DNA from: Hamadaea tsunoensis DSM 44101
Lineage (GTDB): Bacteria > Actinomycetota > Actinomycetes > Mycobacteriales > Micromonosporaceae
Length of the DNA stretch: 64,000 bases
Assembly (NCBI RefSeq): GCF_000428945.1
Contig: NZ_AUAX01000003.1
Span: 484,568-548,567, forward strand
Direction: 5' to 3'
In this document: piece after piece, positions 7,876-19,394 of the stretch
Position numbering within the stretch: the stretch's first letter is position 1
Layout: each line of letters opens with the position of its first letter
Made by a program: the position numbers and the translations under genes
The notes under the pieces: model-generated
What the model saw: only the letters and a program-made list of their open reading frames with translations
Databases searched by the model: none
Told to the model about the DNA's origin: nothing

Positions 7876-8544
7876 GTGAGCGAGACTCCGCTGAGCGAGA
7901 ACGCCGTGACCGAGCCCGCAGAACGGCCGGAGAACCTGCACGACCTGCTCGGCGGCCGGCGTACGGCGGTCGACGCGACGGTCGGGCCGCTGGCGTACGT
8001 GGCGGGCTACCTGGCCGGCGGGCAGTCCATCCTGCTCGGCTCGGCGACCGCGCTCGTGGCCACCGTCGCGATGGGCGTCTACCGCTGGCGCAAGGGCGGC
8101 CGGCTCACCGCCGTCCTGCTCGGCGCCCTCGGCGTCGGAGTGGCGGCCGCGATCGCCCTCTACACCGGCCGCGGGTCCGACTTCTTCCTCGCCCGCATCG
8201 CCGTCAACGTGGCCAGCGCCCTGGCCTGGGCGGTCAGCATCGTCGCCCGGTGGCCCCTGCTCGGCGTCGTCGTCGGGGCCGCGCTCGGCCAGAAGACGAA
8301 ATGGCGGCGCGATCCGGACCTGATGCGCGCGTACCAGCGGGCGAGTTGGGTGTGGGCGGGGATCTACGTGGCGCGGGTCGCCGTGTGGACGCCGTTGTGG
8401 GCCGCGAACTGGACGGCGCTGCTCGGGATCGCGCAGGCGGGGATGAGCTGGCCGCTGGTCGCGGCAGCGCTCGCAGTGAGCTGGTGGATCATCCGCAAAA
8501 CCCTCCCCGAGAACCACCCAGGTCTCCGACACCCCCGTGCTTGA
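7876..8544 (+). CDS. DUF3159 family membrane protein
   Basis: A 222-residue integral membrane protein starting from GTG 7876. The conserved N-terminal pattern LLGGRRTAVDATVGPLAYV is followed by about five or six membrane segments and the motif QKTKWRRDPDLMRAYQRASW, all characteristic of DUF3159. The function is unknown. The stop codon TGA (8542-8544) lies at the first base of a repeat that is also present after the CPBP protease gene at 63292. Confidence 0.9.
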   Translation: MSETPLSENAVTEPAERPENLHDLLGGRRTAVDATVGPLAYVAGYLAGGQSILLGSATALVATVAMGVYRWRKGGRLTAVLLGALGVGVAAAIALYTGRGSDFFLARIAVNVASALAWAVSIVARWPLLGVVVGAALGQKTKWRRDPDLMRAYQRASWVWAGIYVARVAVWTPLWAANWTALLGIAQAGMSWPLVAAALAVSWWIIRKTLPENHPGLRHPRA

Positions 8545-8617
8545 AGATCAAATTCAAGATGGATCCTTAGGTCAAGATCCTTTTGTCCCGGGTTCGTCGA
8601 TCTCACTTCCGCTCCTC
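8542..8617 (+). repeat. Repeat E, copy 1 (carries the stop codon)
   Basis: This copy begins TGAAGATCAAATTCA at the DUF3159 stop codon and ends with TTGTCCCGGGTTCG...GCTCCTC (8583-8617). Bases 63292-63357 match it closely: the 35-base right part differs at one position. Confidence 0.85.
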
Positions 8618-8697
8618 GCGCGGGAGACCGTTCCGCCCCTATCGCTGCGCTCCGGGGACTCCACTGCCAGCACAGTGGGGCGAAGCATCGTTCACCG

Positions 8698-8762
8698 TCG
8701 CCTCCTCACCGTTTCGATCAAGAAACAGCGGCCGTGGTTCAGATGGCGGAAGATCCTTCCCA
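8698..8762 (+). repeat. Fragment of dispersed element X
   Basis: Bases 8716-8761 match 37115-37160 at 41 of 46 positions; shared blocks include GATCAAGAAACAGCG and CGGAAGATCCTTCCC. Similarity extends weakly upstream (CGCCTC...CGATCAAG) and stops after TTCCC. It is in the same orientation as the 37 kb copy. Confidence 0.8.
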
Positions 8763-8781
8763 GCCTCCAGCCGTTCGCCAC

Positions 8782-8849
8782 CCTTGATCATGTCGCGCGT
8801 ATATGTCGAAATGCGGTCGTCGCAACATATACGCGCTACACGATCAAGG
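8782..8849. repeat. 25-base inverted repeat with 18-base loop
   Basis: The left arm at 8782-8806 and right arm at 8825-8849 are complementary apart from two mismatches. The arms contain CGCGTATATGT and the ends read CCTTGATC. It lies within the repeat island between convergent genes. Confidence 0.85.
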
Positions 8850-8865
8850 CCAGGTGACCGGAGAG

Positions 8866-8906
8866 CCCAAGATTCGGGTGAATTCCCTGATCCAAACGGG
8901 ATCTTA
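8866..8906 (+). repeat. Hairpin family A, half copy
   Basis: This corresponds to the right half of the hairpins at 19290-19374 and 50809-50893, sharing GATTCGGGTG and TGATCCAAACGGGATCTT. The left arm is absent, so it could fold only weakly. Confidence 0.85.
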
Positions 8907-8919
8907 TGGAGATCGCGAA

Positions 8920-9705
8920 TTATCCGGTGAGTTGGGCGAAGCGGGCCAGGGCGAAGCGGAACGCGTCCGGCTCCAGCCGCTCCCCTCGCGCGAACGGATA
9001 TTCGAGCTGGTAGACCGCGTACAGGAGCAGGACGACCATCACCGTCAGGCCGACCGTGAAGATGATCTGCGGGACCAGCCCCGCGATGTCGAACAGGTAC
9101 GCGAACGCGATCGTCAGCATTCCGCCGCCGACCAGCAGGAACCACATGACGACGGGCAGCCCGCGCACGGCGACCCCGGCCCGGGATTCGCGGGCGGCCG
9201 CGACGGCGTCCACATTCGCCAGTGCCGCCTGGTACGCGTCCACGGCCGCATCGCTCGCGTCCGCTCCGGGCGCCGTCCGCGTGACCGCCTGGCGCAGCCT
9301 GTCCAGCGTGCTCCAGCCGGTCAGCGGCACGGTTTCGTGCCGGGCCATCCGCGGCCACTCGTCGTTGATCACCTCGACCGTGTAGTCGTGGGCGAGCGCC
9401 TGGATCTGGGAACGCTCCGGCTCCGGTTGCGTCTGCGCGTACGCGTACGTGCTCACCAGCGCGGTCGCTTCGGTGAAGGAGTCGTCCCGGGCGGAGGACA
9501 TCTGGTCCCAGACCGAGATGACGACGAAGGCGAGCACGATCGCGTACAGGACGCCGACGACCGCGAAGACCATGCCGATCGCGTCGACGTAACCGTCGTG
9601 CCGTTCCCGTAACGGATCCGTGTACTTCTGCACGACCAGCACGATCACCACGGCGATCGCCGAGGTCACGAGGGCCAGGAGGATGCCGCCGAGGATCAGT
9701 CCCAC
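8920..9705 (-). CDS. DUF4239 (bestrophin-like) membrane protein
   Basis: A 261-residue protein starting from GTG. Two membrane segments lie at the N-terminus (about 5-25 and 42-65) and two at the C-terminus (about 186-208 and 215-236), flanking a soluble helical region. FAVVGVLYAIVLAFVVISVW is the family's typical second helix. DUF4239 is distantly related to bestrophin channels, so an ion-channel role is possible but unproven. A perfect palindrome lies between its start and the divergent secreted-protein gene. Confidence 0.88.
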   Translation of the reverse strand: MGLILGGILLALVTSAIAVVIVLVVQKYTDPLRERHDGYVDAIGMVFAVVGVLYAIVLAFVVISVWDQMSSARDDSFTEATALVSTYAYAQTQPEPERSQIQALAHDYTVEVINDEWPRMARHETVPLTGWSTLDRLRQAVTRTAPGADASDAAVDAYQAALANVDAVAAARESRAGVAVRGLPVVMWFLLVGGGMLTIAFAYLFDIAGLVPQIIFTVGLTVMVVLLLYAVYQLEYPFARGERLEPDAFRFALARFAQLTG

Positions 9706-9719
9706 GTAGAACGCAACGC

Positions 9720-9744
9720 CCGCCGTAACAGTCTGTTACGGCGG
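9720..9744. promoter_or_regulatory. Palindromic operator candidate
   Basis: A perfect 11-base inverted repeat with a 3-base centre (CCGTAACA-GTC-TGTTACGG at its core), between the divergent starts at 9705 and 9758. The position, about 15 bases from each start codon, favours an operator over a terminator. No regulator gene adjoins. Confidence 0.55.
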
Positions 9745-9757
9745 ACGTTGTCCCGGT

Positions 9758-10954
9758 ATGCGGGTGTTTCGGGCTGCGCTCGTGGTCACGCTCGTCCTGT
9801 CCCCCGCGGTCGCGCTCGCCGCCTGGGCCGCGCCGGCCGGTTCGCCCTGCGTCGTGGTCACCTTCCGTTCCCAACCCCCCATGATGTACGCCGAATCAGC
9901 CGCTCGGAGGCTGTCGACCGAGGTCAACGGGGTGGGCCGGTTCGGCGACGCCTTCTATGGCGTGACCCCCACCGGAGCGGCCGTACGCATCACCGCCGAC
10001 GGCTCGATGACCACGGTCGGGACGGCGCCGGGCGACGCGTACACGGGGACCGTGCACGACGGGGTCTGGTACCTGCTGTCCGGCCGGCGGATCCTGGCCT
10101 ACGGGCTGCCCGCCGTGACGGCCCGGCCGATCGTCCGGCTGCGCTCGTCGATCACGATCGGCGACTGGGAATGGTCCGACCGGTACGCCGCTCTCGTCGC
10201 CCTCTCGACCGGTGGACCGTCCGCGAGCCTGGTCGCCGTCACCCCGTCCGACGGCCGGGTGCGTACGCTCGCCCGGGTCCGGGGCCTTCCGCCGGGCGGG
10301 ATCTACGGCGGGGTCTGGATCGACGGCGACGTCCTGTACGCCATCCACAGTGGAGGCTCCACGTACGCGGTGGACCTGGCGGCGCCCACGACGGCGCGAC
10401 GGGTGGCGACCGGCCCGGCCATGGCCTCGGTGGACGTCGCGGGCTGCCCGGCCGCACCGCAGACCAGCCCGTCCCCCAGCTCGTCTGCGAGCCCGTCGGT
10501 CAGCCCGTCGCCGAGCCTTTCGTCCAGCCCCAGCCCGTCGGCGTCGCCCAGCCGTGTGGTGACGCCCAGCCCTTCGAGATCGCCGGGCCCTTCGAAATCG
10601 TCCGGACCTTCGCCGTCGACCGGGCATCCGGTGTCTCCGAGTCCGCCGGTGAGCCCCGCCGCCGGCCGCCCGGCGGCGTCGCGGAGCCCGGTTCCCGCGC
10701 GGATCGTCCGGCCGGCGCCGCACGCGAATCCGCCGGTACCGGCACCGATCGTCGCGCCGCCCGTGATCACCCTGCCGCCCGCGATCGCGCCGGCCCCGCC
10801 GCGCAACCAGGTCGCGCCCTGGAATCCGGTCGCCGTCCATCACGAGCAGCGCGCCGAGCAACGGGAGCGGTCCCGGAAGCGGGTCGCCATCGCGGCGGCC
10901 GCGTTGACGATGGCCGGAGTCCTGGCCCGGGTCGGGCGTACGCGGGTCCGCTGA
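9758..10954 (+). CDS. Secreted protein with propeller-like domain and long Pro/Ser linker
   Basis: A 398-residue protein. A signal peptide (residues 1-25, cleavage near AWAAPAG) is followed by a domain of about 200 residues with repeated short strands (VGRFGDAFYGVTPTGAAVRI, GGVWIDGDVLYAIHSGG), probably a beta-propeller-like fold. Residues about 235-345 form a low-complexity Pro/Ser linker (SPSPSSSASPS type). The C-terminus has a basic patch, a short hydrophobic stretch (VAIAAAALTMAGVLA) and Arg residues, which could retain the protein at the surface. The stop codon abuts the stop of the convergent GGDEF gene with no gap (TGA/TCA). Confidence 0.82.
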   Translation: MRVFRAALVVTLVLSPAVALAAWAAPAGSPCVVVTFRSQPPMMYAESAARRLSTEVNGVGRFGDAFYGVTPTGAAVRITADGSMTTVGTAPGDAYTGTVHDGVWYLLSGRRILAYGLPAVTARPIVRLRSSITIGDWEWSDRYAALVALSTGGPSASLVAVTPSDGRVRTLARVRGLPPGGIYGGVWIDGDVLYAIHSGGSTYAVDLAAPTTARRVATGPAMASVDVAGCPAAPQTSPSPSSSASPSVSPSPSLSSSPSPSASPSRVVTPSPSRSPGPSKSSGPSPSTGHPVSPSPPVSPAAGRPAASRSPVPARIVRPAPHANPPVPAPIVAPPVITLPPAIAPAPPRNQVAPWNPVAVHHEQRAEQRERSRKRVAIAAAALTMAGVLARVGRTRVR

Positions 10955-12403
10955 TCAGGGTGCGAGCTGGACGCCGTCGCGGCCGCGCCGCTTGACGTCG
11001 TAGAGCGCCTGGTCGGCCCGCAGGAGTGCCTCCTCGGGAGTCTCGCCCTCGGCCTGGACGGCGACGCCGACCGAGATCGTGCGGCCGGTCTGCCGGGCCG
11101 CCTCGGCGAGCCGCTCGGCGACCGCGACCGCCTCGCCCGCGCTCGGCACCTCGACGACCGCCACGAACTCGTCGCCGCCCACGCGGTACAGCTCGTCGCC
11201 CTGGCGCAGGGTTCGTTCCAGCGCCCGCGCCAGGTCGACCAGCGCCCGGTCACCGGCCGCGTGCCCGTAGGTGTCGTTGATGGACTTGAACCGGTCGACG
11301 TCGATCGCGAGCAGCGTCGTGCGACCCGGGGTCGCCGACAGCAGGCGCTCGCCGAACGGCCCGTGGTGGCGCAGGCCCGTCAGCGGATCCGAGCTCGCCC
11401 GCTTGCGCATCCGGTCCAGCGAGCGCAGCCGGTCGAGGCAGGTCCAGGCCTGCGTACCGAGGAGGGCCAGCAGGGATGCCCGATGGGAGTCGGGGTGCGC
11501 GGTCACGTCGTCGAACGCCACCAGCACCCCGCCGCGGGCGCCCGGGCCGATCGGGGCCGCGATCATCGTGCGTACGCCGGCCTTGGTGAGCGTCTCGAAG
11601 CCGCGCGAATCGAGTTCGTCGGGGTCGCCGAGGGTGAACGACGCGCCGTGGCGGCGGGCCCGGTCGAGCAGTACGCCCAGCGCGGTCGGGCCGATGTCGG
11701 CCAGCCGCTGGACGAGCTGGCGGTCGCGCGGGCTGGGCGAGCTGCTCTGCAGCATCACGCCGTGCGGCACGGCCGGCGAGGCCGGGTCGAAGGCGTCGGC
11801 GACCGAGGTCAGCACGACGCAGGAGGACAGGCTGGAGATGTCGCGGCCGGCGTCGGCGCAGCGGGCGTAGACCTCGGCGTCGCTCGCGGCGGCCGACAGC
11901 GCGACGGTGTGCCGCAGCAACTTCTCCGCCTCGGTCTCCTCCGGGGGACCGCCCAGCTCCTCGATGCGCGCGCCGAGGCGTACGCCGATCTCCTCGAGCT
12001 GCTCCTGCCAGCCGTCGAGGCCGAGCACGGAGGTCCATTCGAGGTTGAGCGCGCCGAGCGGGTGGCCGGTCCGGTCGAGCACCGGTACGCAGATCTCCGC
12101 GACGACGTCGGGCCCGAGCCGGATGAACGCCGGTTCCGCCGCGACGTCGGTCAGCACCGCCGTGCGCCCCGTCTCGTAGACCCGCCCGACGACGCCCCGG
12201 CCGAGCGGCACGGACGCGAAGACCTGCCACGATCCCGTCGCGGCGACGCAGCGCAGGTGGTCGTGGACGTGCAGGAGCACGGCGATCAGGGCGTCGCTGT
12301 GCTGGGCGAGCGCGTCGACCACCGACCGGCAGGCGTCCACGGCGCTCCGCGCGGAACGCAGACGGTCGGTCACATCATCAACGATGTGCGGAGGGGTCAG
12401 CAC
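10955..12403 (-). CDS. GAF-GGDEF diguanylate cyclase
   Basis: A 482-residue soluble signalling protein. Two GAF-like sensor regions (about 35-150 and 160-325) precede a GGDEF domain. The active-site GGDEF is intact at about 409-413 with DVDRFKSINDTYGHAAGD upstream, so it should convert two GTP to cyclic-di-GMP. An inhibitory I-site RQGD sits five residues before GGDEF, which predicts product inhibition. No EAL domain is present. GTG 12403 is chosen; a TTG at 12442 would add 13 residues. The sensory ligand is unknown. Confidence 0.92.
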   Translation of the reverse strand: MLTPPHIVDDVTDRLRSARSAVDACRSVVDALAQHSDALIAVLLHVHDHLRCVAATGSWQVFASVPLGRGVVGRVYETGRTAVLTDVAAEPAFIRLGPDVVAEICVPVLDRTGHPLGALNLEWTSVLGLDGWQEQLEEIGVRLGARIEELGGPPEETEAEKLLRHTVALSAAASDAEVYARCADAGRDISSLSSCVVLTSVADAFDPASPAVPHGVMLQSSSPSPRDRQLVQRLADIGPTALGVLLDRARRHGASFTLGDPDELDSRGFETLTKAGVRTMIAAPIGPGARGGVLVAFDDVTAHPDSHRASLLALLGTQAWTCLDRLRSLDRMRKRASSDPLTGLRHHGPFGERLLSATPGRTTLLAIDVDRFKSINDTYGHAAGDRALVDLARALERTLRQGDELYRVGGDEFVAVVEVPSAGEAVAVAERLAEAARQTGRTISVGVAVQAEGETPEEALLRADQALYDVKRRGRDGVQLAP

Positions 12404-12498
12404 AGTCCTTGGTCTTCGGTCGGGATCGCAGGTCGGATCCAAGGCCGCCCACGATACCCAGCAAGTCTGAGCGTACGACCATGATCAACAGTGATCGT

Positions 12499-13266
12499 TC
12501 ACGCATGTGTGGCGGGCGTCACGCTCGGCTTCCCGCTCGGCGTACCCGAGGCGGACGGGGACGGCGACGGCGACGGGGAGGCGTTCGGCAGCGGCTGGCC
12601 CGGGCTCACCGCGCCCGGCAACGTGATCGACGGCGGTGCCGGAGTCGGGTTGCCCACGAGGATCAGGCTGCCCGCCTTCGTACGCGCGCCGGTCAGCATC
12701 CCGCCCGGCCCGTAGCAGTAGATCCCCGCGTCGACCGGGGACGACACCGAGACCGCCGAGCTGTCGACCGCGAAGCACGTTCCGGCCACGCCGGGCAGCG
12801 CCTGCGCGATCGAGACGGACAGCGCCGCCTGCCGGTCCATGAACACGTCCAGCCAGTCGGTGAACAGGTGCTGCAGGTGCGGGTCGTACGCCGAGGCGAT
12901 CCGGGTCAGGCGTACGCAGCCGGCGGCGGGCAGGGCGCACTGGTAGAGCACGCCGCCGACGCGTAACAGGGCGACGTCGACGGTCCCGCCGAGCGCCTGC
13001 CGGGTCAGGTCGAGCCGCCAGTCCCCGTTGGCCGTGGACATCGCGGTCACGTTCCGGTCGGGCTTCCCCGCGACCTTCAGCGTGTACGCGGCCACGACGT
13101 GCAGATCCTTCGCCCCGGCGGCCATGGCGGCCAGCTGCGTACGCGGATCTCCCGGTGCCGGCGAGGCCGTGTCCTCGGGAATCGGGGCCGGCAGCTGGTC
13201 ACTGCAGGCGGTGAGGGCGAAACAGACCGCCGCGGCGGCCAGGAGGGTCCAGGGTGCCCGGCGCAT
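12499..13266 (-). CDS. Lipoprotein of unknown function
   Basis: A 255-residue protein with a type II signal peptide: MRRAPWTLLAAAAV and lipobox LTAC, lipidated Cys at residue 21. The mature part resembles an LppX/LprG-like or LolA-like fold only loosely (VAAYTLKVAGKPDRN, GDWRLDLTRQALGG). It ends in a Pro/Ser linker (SPSPSPSPSASG). Four further cysteines could form disulfides. No operon partner. Confidence 0.82.
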   Translation of the reverse strand: MRRAPWTLLAAAAVCFALTACSDQLPAPIPEDTASPAPGDPRTQLAAMAAGAKDLHVVAAYTLKVAGKPDRNVTAMSTANGDWRLDLTRQALGGTVDVALLRVGGVLYQCALPAAGCVRLTRIASAYDPHLQHLFTDWLDVFMDRQAALSVSIAQALPGVAGTCFAVDSSAVSVSSPVDAGIYCYGPGGMLTGARTKAGSLILVGNPTPAPPSITLPGAVSPGQPLPNASPSPSPSPSASGTPSGKPSVTPATHA

Positions 13267-13522
13267 GGCGGCATTCTCGCCCGGCGTACACCCAAACGGA
13301 TGGAAGCCTTGCGGCGCGTCGCGGGCGTGACCGAAGGCGTGCCCGGTGCCTCAGCGAGCGTTCAGGAGATCTTCTACCGATGGTCAGATGATGGGAACGG
13401 ACTGTGTTGGCCCACCCCTGCTGCCGGTATCCTCACAGGTGCTCCGGGCGCTCCGCCGCCCGGCGACGGGCGTGGCGCGGGCAGTGCGCGGCACGCGCGC
13501 GATCGAGAGGAGACCCGCACCC

Positions 13523-14788
<1,266 letters not shown>

Positions 14789-14791
14789 CGC

Positions 14792-15853
14792 ATGGCCGAG
14801 CTGCCCACCCTGGCCGTCGTCGGTGCCACCGGCGCCGTCGGCACGGTCATGCTGGACATCCTGTCCAGCCGCAAGAACGTCTGGGGCGAGATCCGCCTCA
14901 TCGCCTCGCCCCGCTCGGCCGGCCGCAAGTTGACCGTACGCGGTGAGCAGGTCGAGGTCGTCGCGCTGAGCGAGGACGCCTTCGACGGCGTCGACGTGGC
15001 CATGTTCGACGTGCCGGACGAGGTCTCGGCCAAGTGGGCGCCGATCGCGGCGTCCTGCGGCGTGGTCGCGGTCGACAACTCCGGCGCGTTCCGGATGGAT
15101 CCCGACGTCCCGCTCGTCGTACCGGAGATCAATCCGGAGCAGACTCGCAACCGGCCGAAGGGGATCATCGCCAACGCCAACTGCACCACCCTCGCGATGA
15201 TCGTGGCGATCGCGCCGCTGCACCGCGAGTACGGGCTGCGGGAGCTGGTGCTCGCCTCCTACCAGGCGGTCTCCGGCGCCGGCCAGATCGGCGTGGACAC
15301 CCTGCACGACCAGCTCGCCAAGGTGGCCGGCGACCGGACGCTCGGCTCGCGTACGGGAAACGTCCGGCACGCGGTCGGCGACGACCTGGGCCCGTTCCCG
15401 GCGCCGCTGGCGCTCAACGTCGTCCCGTGGGCGGGTTCACTCAAGGAGGCCGGCTGGTCCTCCGAGGAACTCAAGATGCGCAACGAGTCCCGCAAGATCC
15501 TCGGCCTGCCGGACCTGAAGGTCAGCGCCACCTGCGTACGCGTACCGGTCGCCACCGGTCACTCGGTCGCCGTGCACGCGGTCTTCGGATCCGAGGTGGA
15601 CGCCGACGGGGCCCGTGAGGTGCTCAACGGCGCCCCCGGCGTGATCGTCGTCGACGACCCGGCCAACGGCGAGTTCCCGATGCCGATCGACGCCGTCGGC
15701 ACCGACCCGTCCTGGGTCGGCCGCATCCGGCGCTCGATGGACGACCCGCGGTCGCTCGACTTCTTCGTCACCGGCGACAACCTGCGCAAGGGTGCCGCCC
15801 TCAACACGGCGCAGATCGCCGAGCTGCTCGCAAGCGAGCTGACCCGCCGCTGA
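14792..15853 (+). CDS. asd: Aspartate-semialdehyde dehydrogenase
   Basis: A 353-residue NADPH-dependent enzyme that reduces aspartyl phosphate to aspartate semialdehyde. The nucleotide-binding GATGAVG is at residues 11-17, the catalytic cysteine is Cys131 in NANCTT, and the substrate-binding Arg250 and catalytic His257 are in [12 protein letters not shown] 14792 is 3 bases after the ask stop codon, so the two are one operon with coupled translation. Confidence 0.97.
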   Translation: MAELPTLAVVGATGAVGTVMLDILSSRKNVWGEIRLIASPRSAGRKLTVRGEQVEVVALSEDAFDGVDVAMFDVPDEVSAKWAPIAASCGVVAVDNSGAFRMDPDVPLVVPEINPEQTRNRPKGIIANANCTTLAMIVAIAPLHREYGLRELVLASYQAVSGAGQIGVDTLHDQLAKVAGDRTLGSRTGNVRHAVGDDLGPFPAPLALNVVPWAGSLKEAGWSSEELKMRNESRKILGLPDLKVSATCVRVPVATGHSVAVHAVFGSEVDADGAREVLNGAPGVIVVDDPANGEFPMPIDAVGTDPSWVGRIRRSMDDPRSLDFFVTGDNLRKGAALNTAQIAELLASELTRR

Positions 15854-15861
15854 CGGCCGGA

Positions 15862-15887
15862 CGGCCCGGACGCTGACGGCCGGGCCG
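15862..15887. terminator. Possible bidirectional terminator
   Basis: An 8-base-pair GC stem (CGGCCCGG with CCGGGCCG) and 10-base loop lie between the convergent asd and MFS genes. Confidence 0.45.
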
Positions 15888-15904
15888 CCGACGAGCCTGG
15901 AAGA

Positions 15905-17170
15905 TCAGGCGCTCGCGGCGGCCTCGGCCAGCACCGGCACGGGCGCCCCGTTCCGGGGCGTCCGGCCGACCCAGTCGACGACCGGGCGTACGGCGAGGGT
16001 CGCGACGACGAAGATCACCGCGATCACCCACCAGCCCCAGCCGCCGGTCTGGATGGCCAGGAACGTGAGCGCGGCCGGGCCGACCATCCGCCCGATGCCA
16101 CCGATCGACCGGGACGCTCCGACGTAGGCACCCCGCTGGTCAGCGGGCGGCAGTTCCGTCTGCATGTACCACTGCGCCGCCGAGGACCACAGCTCGGTGG
16201 CGGTCGTCAGCACCACGCCGAGCGCGAGGACGGCCACGGTCGCCCAGCCGTGCGTACGCCCGCTGAGCGCGAGGACCGGACAGGCGACGGCCGCCGCGAT
16301 CCCGCCCCAGCGCAGGAGGCGTACCGAGCCGGGCAGGGAGTCGGCGCCCCGGGTCGCGGGGACCTGGAGCAGTACCGCCAGGACGGTGTTGAGCGCGAAG
16401 AGCGCGCCGAGCACGGGTTTGGGCACGTCGGTCTTGGTGATCGCCCAGAGCGGCAGGATCTCCATGAAGATCGTGCTGTGCAGCCAGATCAGCATGAACA
16501 CCAGCGCGAGCGCGGAGAACGGGTGGTCCCGCAGCACTCCCCACGGGCTGGTCCGCCGCTGCGTACGCGGTCCGGCGTGCACCTCCGGCATCCGTGACAC
16601 GACGAGGGCGTTGACGACCAGCCCGACGGCGTTGACGGCGACCAGCGCGATCAGTCCGGCCGTGGAGTTCAGGGCCAGCGCGGCGGCTCCGAGCCCGGCG
16701 CCGATCGTGAAGCCGACGTTGAGGTACGCCCGCATGAAGGCCATCGAGCGTACGCGGATCTCGGTCGGCAGCGCGGCCGCCGTGTAGACGGTCCGGCCGC
16801 CGTTGGCCAGCACGTCGGCGAGGGAGCCGACGACCACCAGGGCGAGGAAGGTCCAGAACCCGCGGGCGAAGGGGTAGAGAGCGAAGCAGGCAGCCTCGGC
16901 CAGCGCGCCGAGGACCCAGGCGCGTTTGCCGCCGATCCTGTCCGCGACGTGCCCGAGCGGCAACGATGCGACGAGGCCCGCGAAGCCGACGACGGAGAAG
17001 CCGACGCCGATCTGCACCGGGGAGAGCCCGACCACGTGGGTGAAGAAGACGACGCTGCCGGTCTGGAAGGTGCCGCCGCCCGTCGCGATCACGGCCGACT
17101 GGAAGGCCAGCCGGCGCGAGATGCCCGGCGGCGGAAGGATCTTGTCGAACAACCCCGTGGTGCTCCCCAT
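15905..17170 (-). CDS. Major facilitator superfamily transporter
   Basis: A 421-residue membrane protein with twelve predicted helices. The loop 2-3 signature appears as GHVADRIGGKRAWVLG (about 73-88). The overall pattern resembles drug or small-molecule proton antiporters of about 400 residues. ATG 17170. The substrate cannot be read from the sequence. It is divergent from the leuA leader. Confidence 0.88.
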   Translation of the reverse strand: MGSTTGLFDKILPPPGISRRLAFQSAVIATGGGTFQTGSVVFFTHVVGLSPVQIGVGFSVVGFAGLVASLPLGHVADRIGGKRAWVLGALAEAACFALYPFARGFWTFLALVVVGSLADVLANGGRTVYTAAALPTEIRVRSMAFMRAYLNVGFTIGAGLGAAALALNSTAGLIALVAVNAVGLVVNALVVSRMPEVHAGPRTQRRTSPWGVLRDHPFSALALVFMLIWLHSTIFMEILPLWAITKTDVPKPVLGALFALNTVLAVLLQVPATRGADSLPGSVRLLRWGGIAAAVACPVLALSGRTHGWATVAVLALGVVLTTATELWSSAAQWYMQTELPPADQRGAYVGASRSIGGIGRMVGPAALTFLAIQTGGWGWWVIAVIFVVATLAVRPVVDWVGRTPRNGAPVPVLAEAAASA

Positions 17171-17287
17171 GAGGGAAGATCCAACCGGACTTCACGGGCC
17201 GTTCACAACCAGGTAACACGCCTGACGATCCCGGGATGTGGGAGGCCGCCGCCGGTCCCGTGATCGCCCGGTAACGTGGCCAGGGTC

Positions 17288-17332
17288 ATGTGGCACGCAT
17301 TCCTTCTCCTTCGCTGCCGCGACGAGGCCTGA
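17288..17332 (+). CDS. leuA leader peptide
   Basis: A 14-residue reading frame, MWHAFLLLRCRDEA, carries three consecutive leucine codons (CTT CTC CTT) and lies 190 bases upstream of leuA. Short leader peptides with leucine runs before leuA are described for actinobacteria and control the gene by ribosome-mediated attenuation. No clear ribosome binding site is visible (CCAGGGTC precedes the ATG). Confidence 0.75.
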   Translation: MWHAFLLLRCRDEA

Positions 17333-17351
17333 GACCGGCAACTCGTCGCGG
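17317..17351 (+). promoter_or_regulatory. leuA attenuator hairpin
   Basis: A perfect 10-base-pair stem, CCGCGACGAG (17317-17326) with CTCGTCGCGG (17342-17351), overlaps the last codons of the leader peptide. A ribosome stalled on the leucine codons would sit next to it, while one that reaches the stop codon would cover its left arm. Confidence 0.65.
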
Positions 17352-17460
17352 TGATCGCGGCGTGCCCATTGCGTCCGGCCGGTCAGGCTCAGGACTTTCC
17401 ACGGTGACCCAGCCCTGATTTCCGCAGTCGATCTACTGCGCGCTGGATCGCGATCTGTGA

Positions 17461-19269
<1,809 letters not shown>

Positions 19270-19289
19270 CCCGGCCTCCCATTCACCCG

Positions 19290-19374
19290 CCCAAGATCCC
19301 GCTTGGATCAGGGAAATCACCCGAATCATGGCCCAAGATTCGGGTGGTAACCGTGATCCAAGCGGGATCTTGGG
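19290..19374. repeat. Hairpin family A, perfect copy
   Basis: The terminal arms (19290-19310 and 19354-19374) are perfect 21-base inverted repeats, beginning CCCAAGATCCCGCTTGG. Inside lies a second perfect 10-base stem, CACCCGAATC (19318-19327) with GATTCGGGTG (19337-19346). The 85-base unit could fold into one long hairpin. It sits between the convergent leuA and MFS genes and may also terminate transcription. Confidence 0.95.
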
Positions 19375-19394
19375 GGTGGGACCCCGGCGGCCGG

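Larger units (their letters stand above)
8545..8919. other. Gene-free repeat island
   Basis: About 375 bases between the convergent DUF3159 and DUF4239 genes contain no credible gene. They hold repeat E, a fragment of element X (8698-8762), a long inverted repeat (8782-8849) and a half copy of hairpin family A (8866-8906). Confidence 0.8.

Noticed and set aside
8639..9874. 411-residue minus-strand frame across the 8.7 kb repeats
   Set aside because: It crosses repeats and overlaps the DUF4239 gene in another frame.
12509..12620. Simple repeat in the lipoprotein gene
   Set aside because: It codes for the Pro/Ser linker of the lipoprotein and is explained by that.
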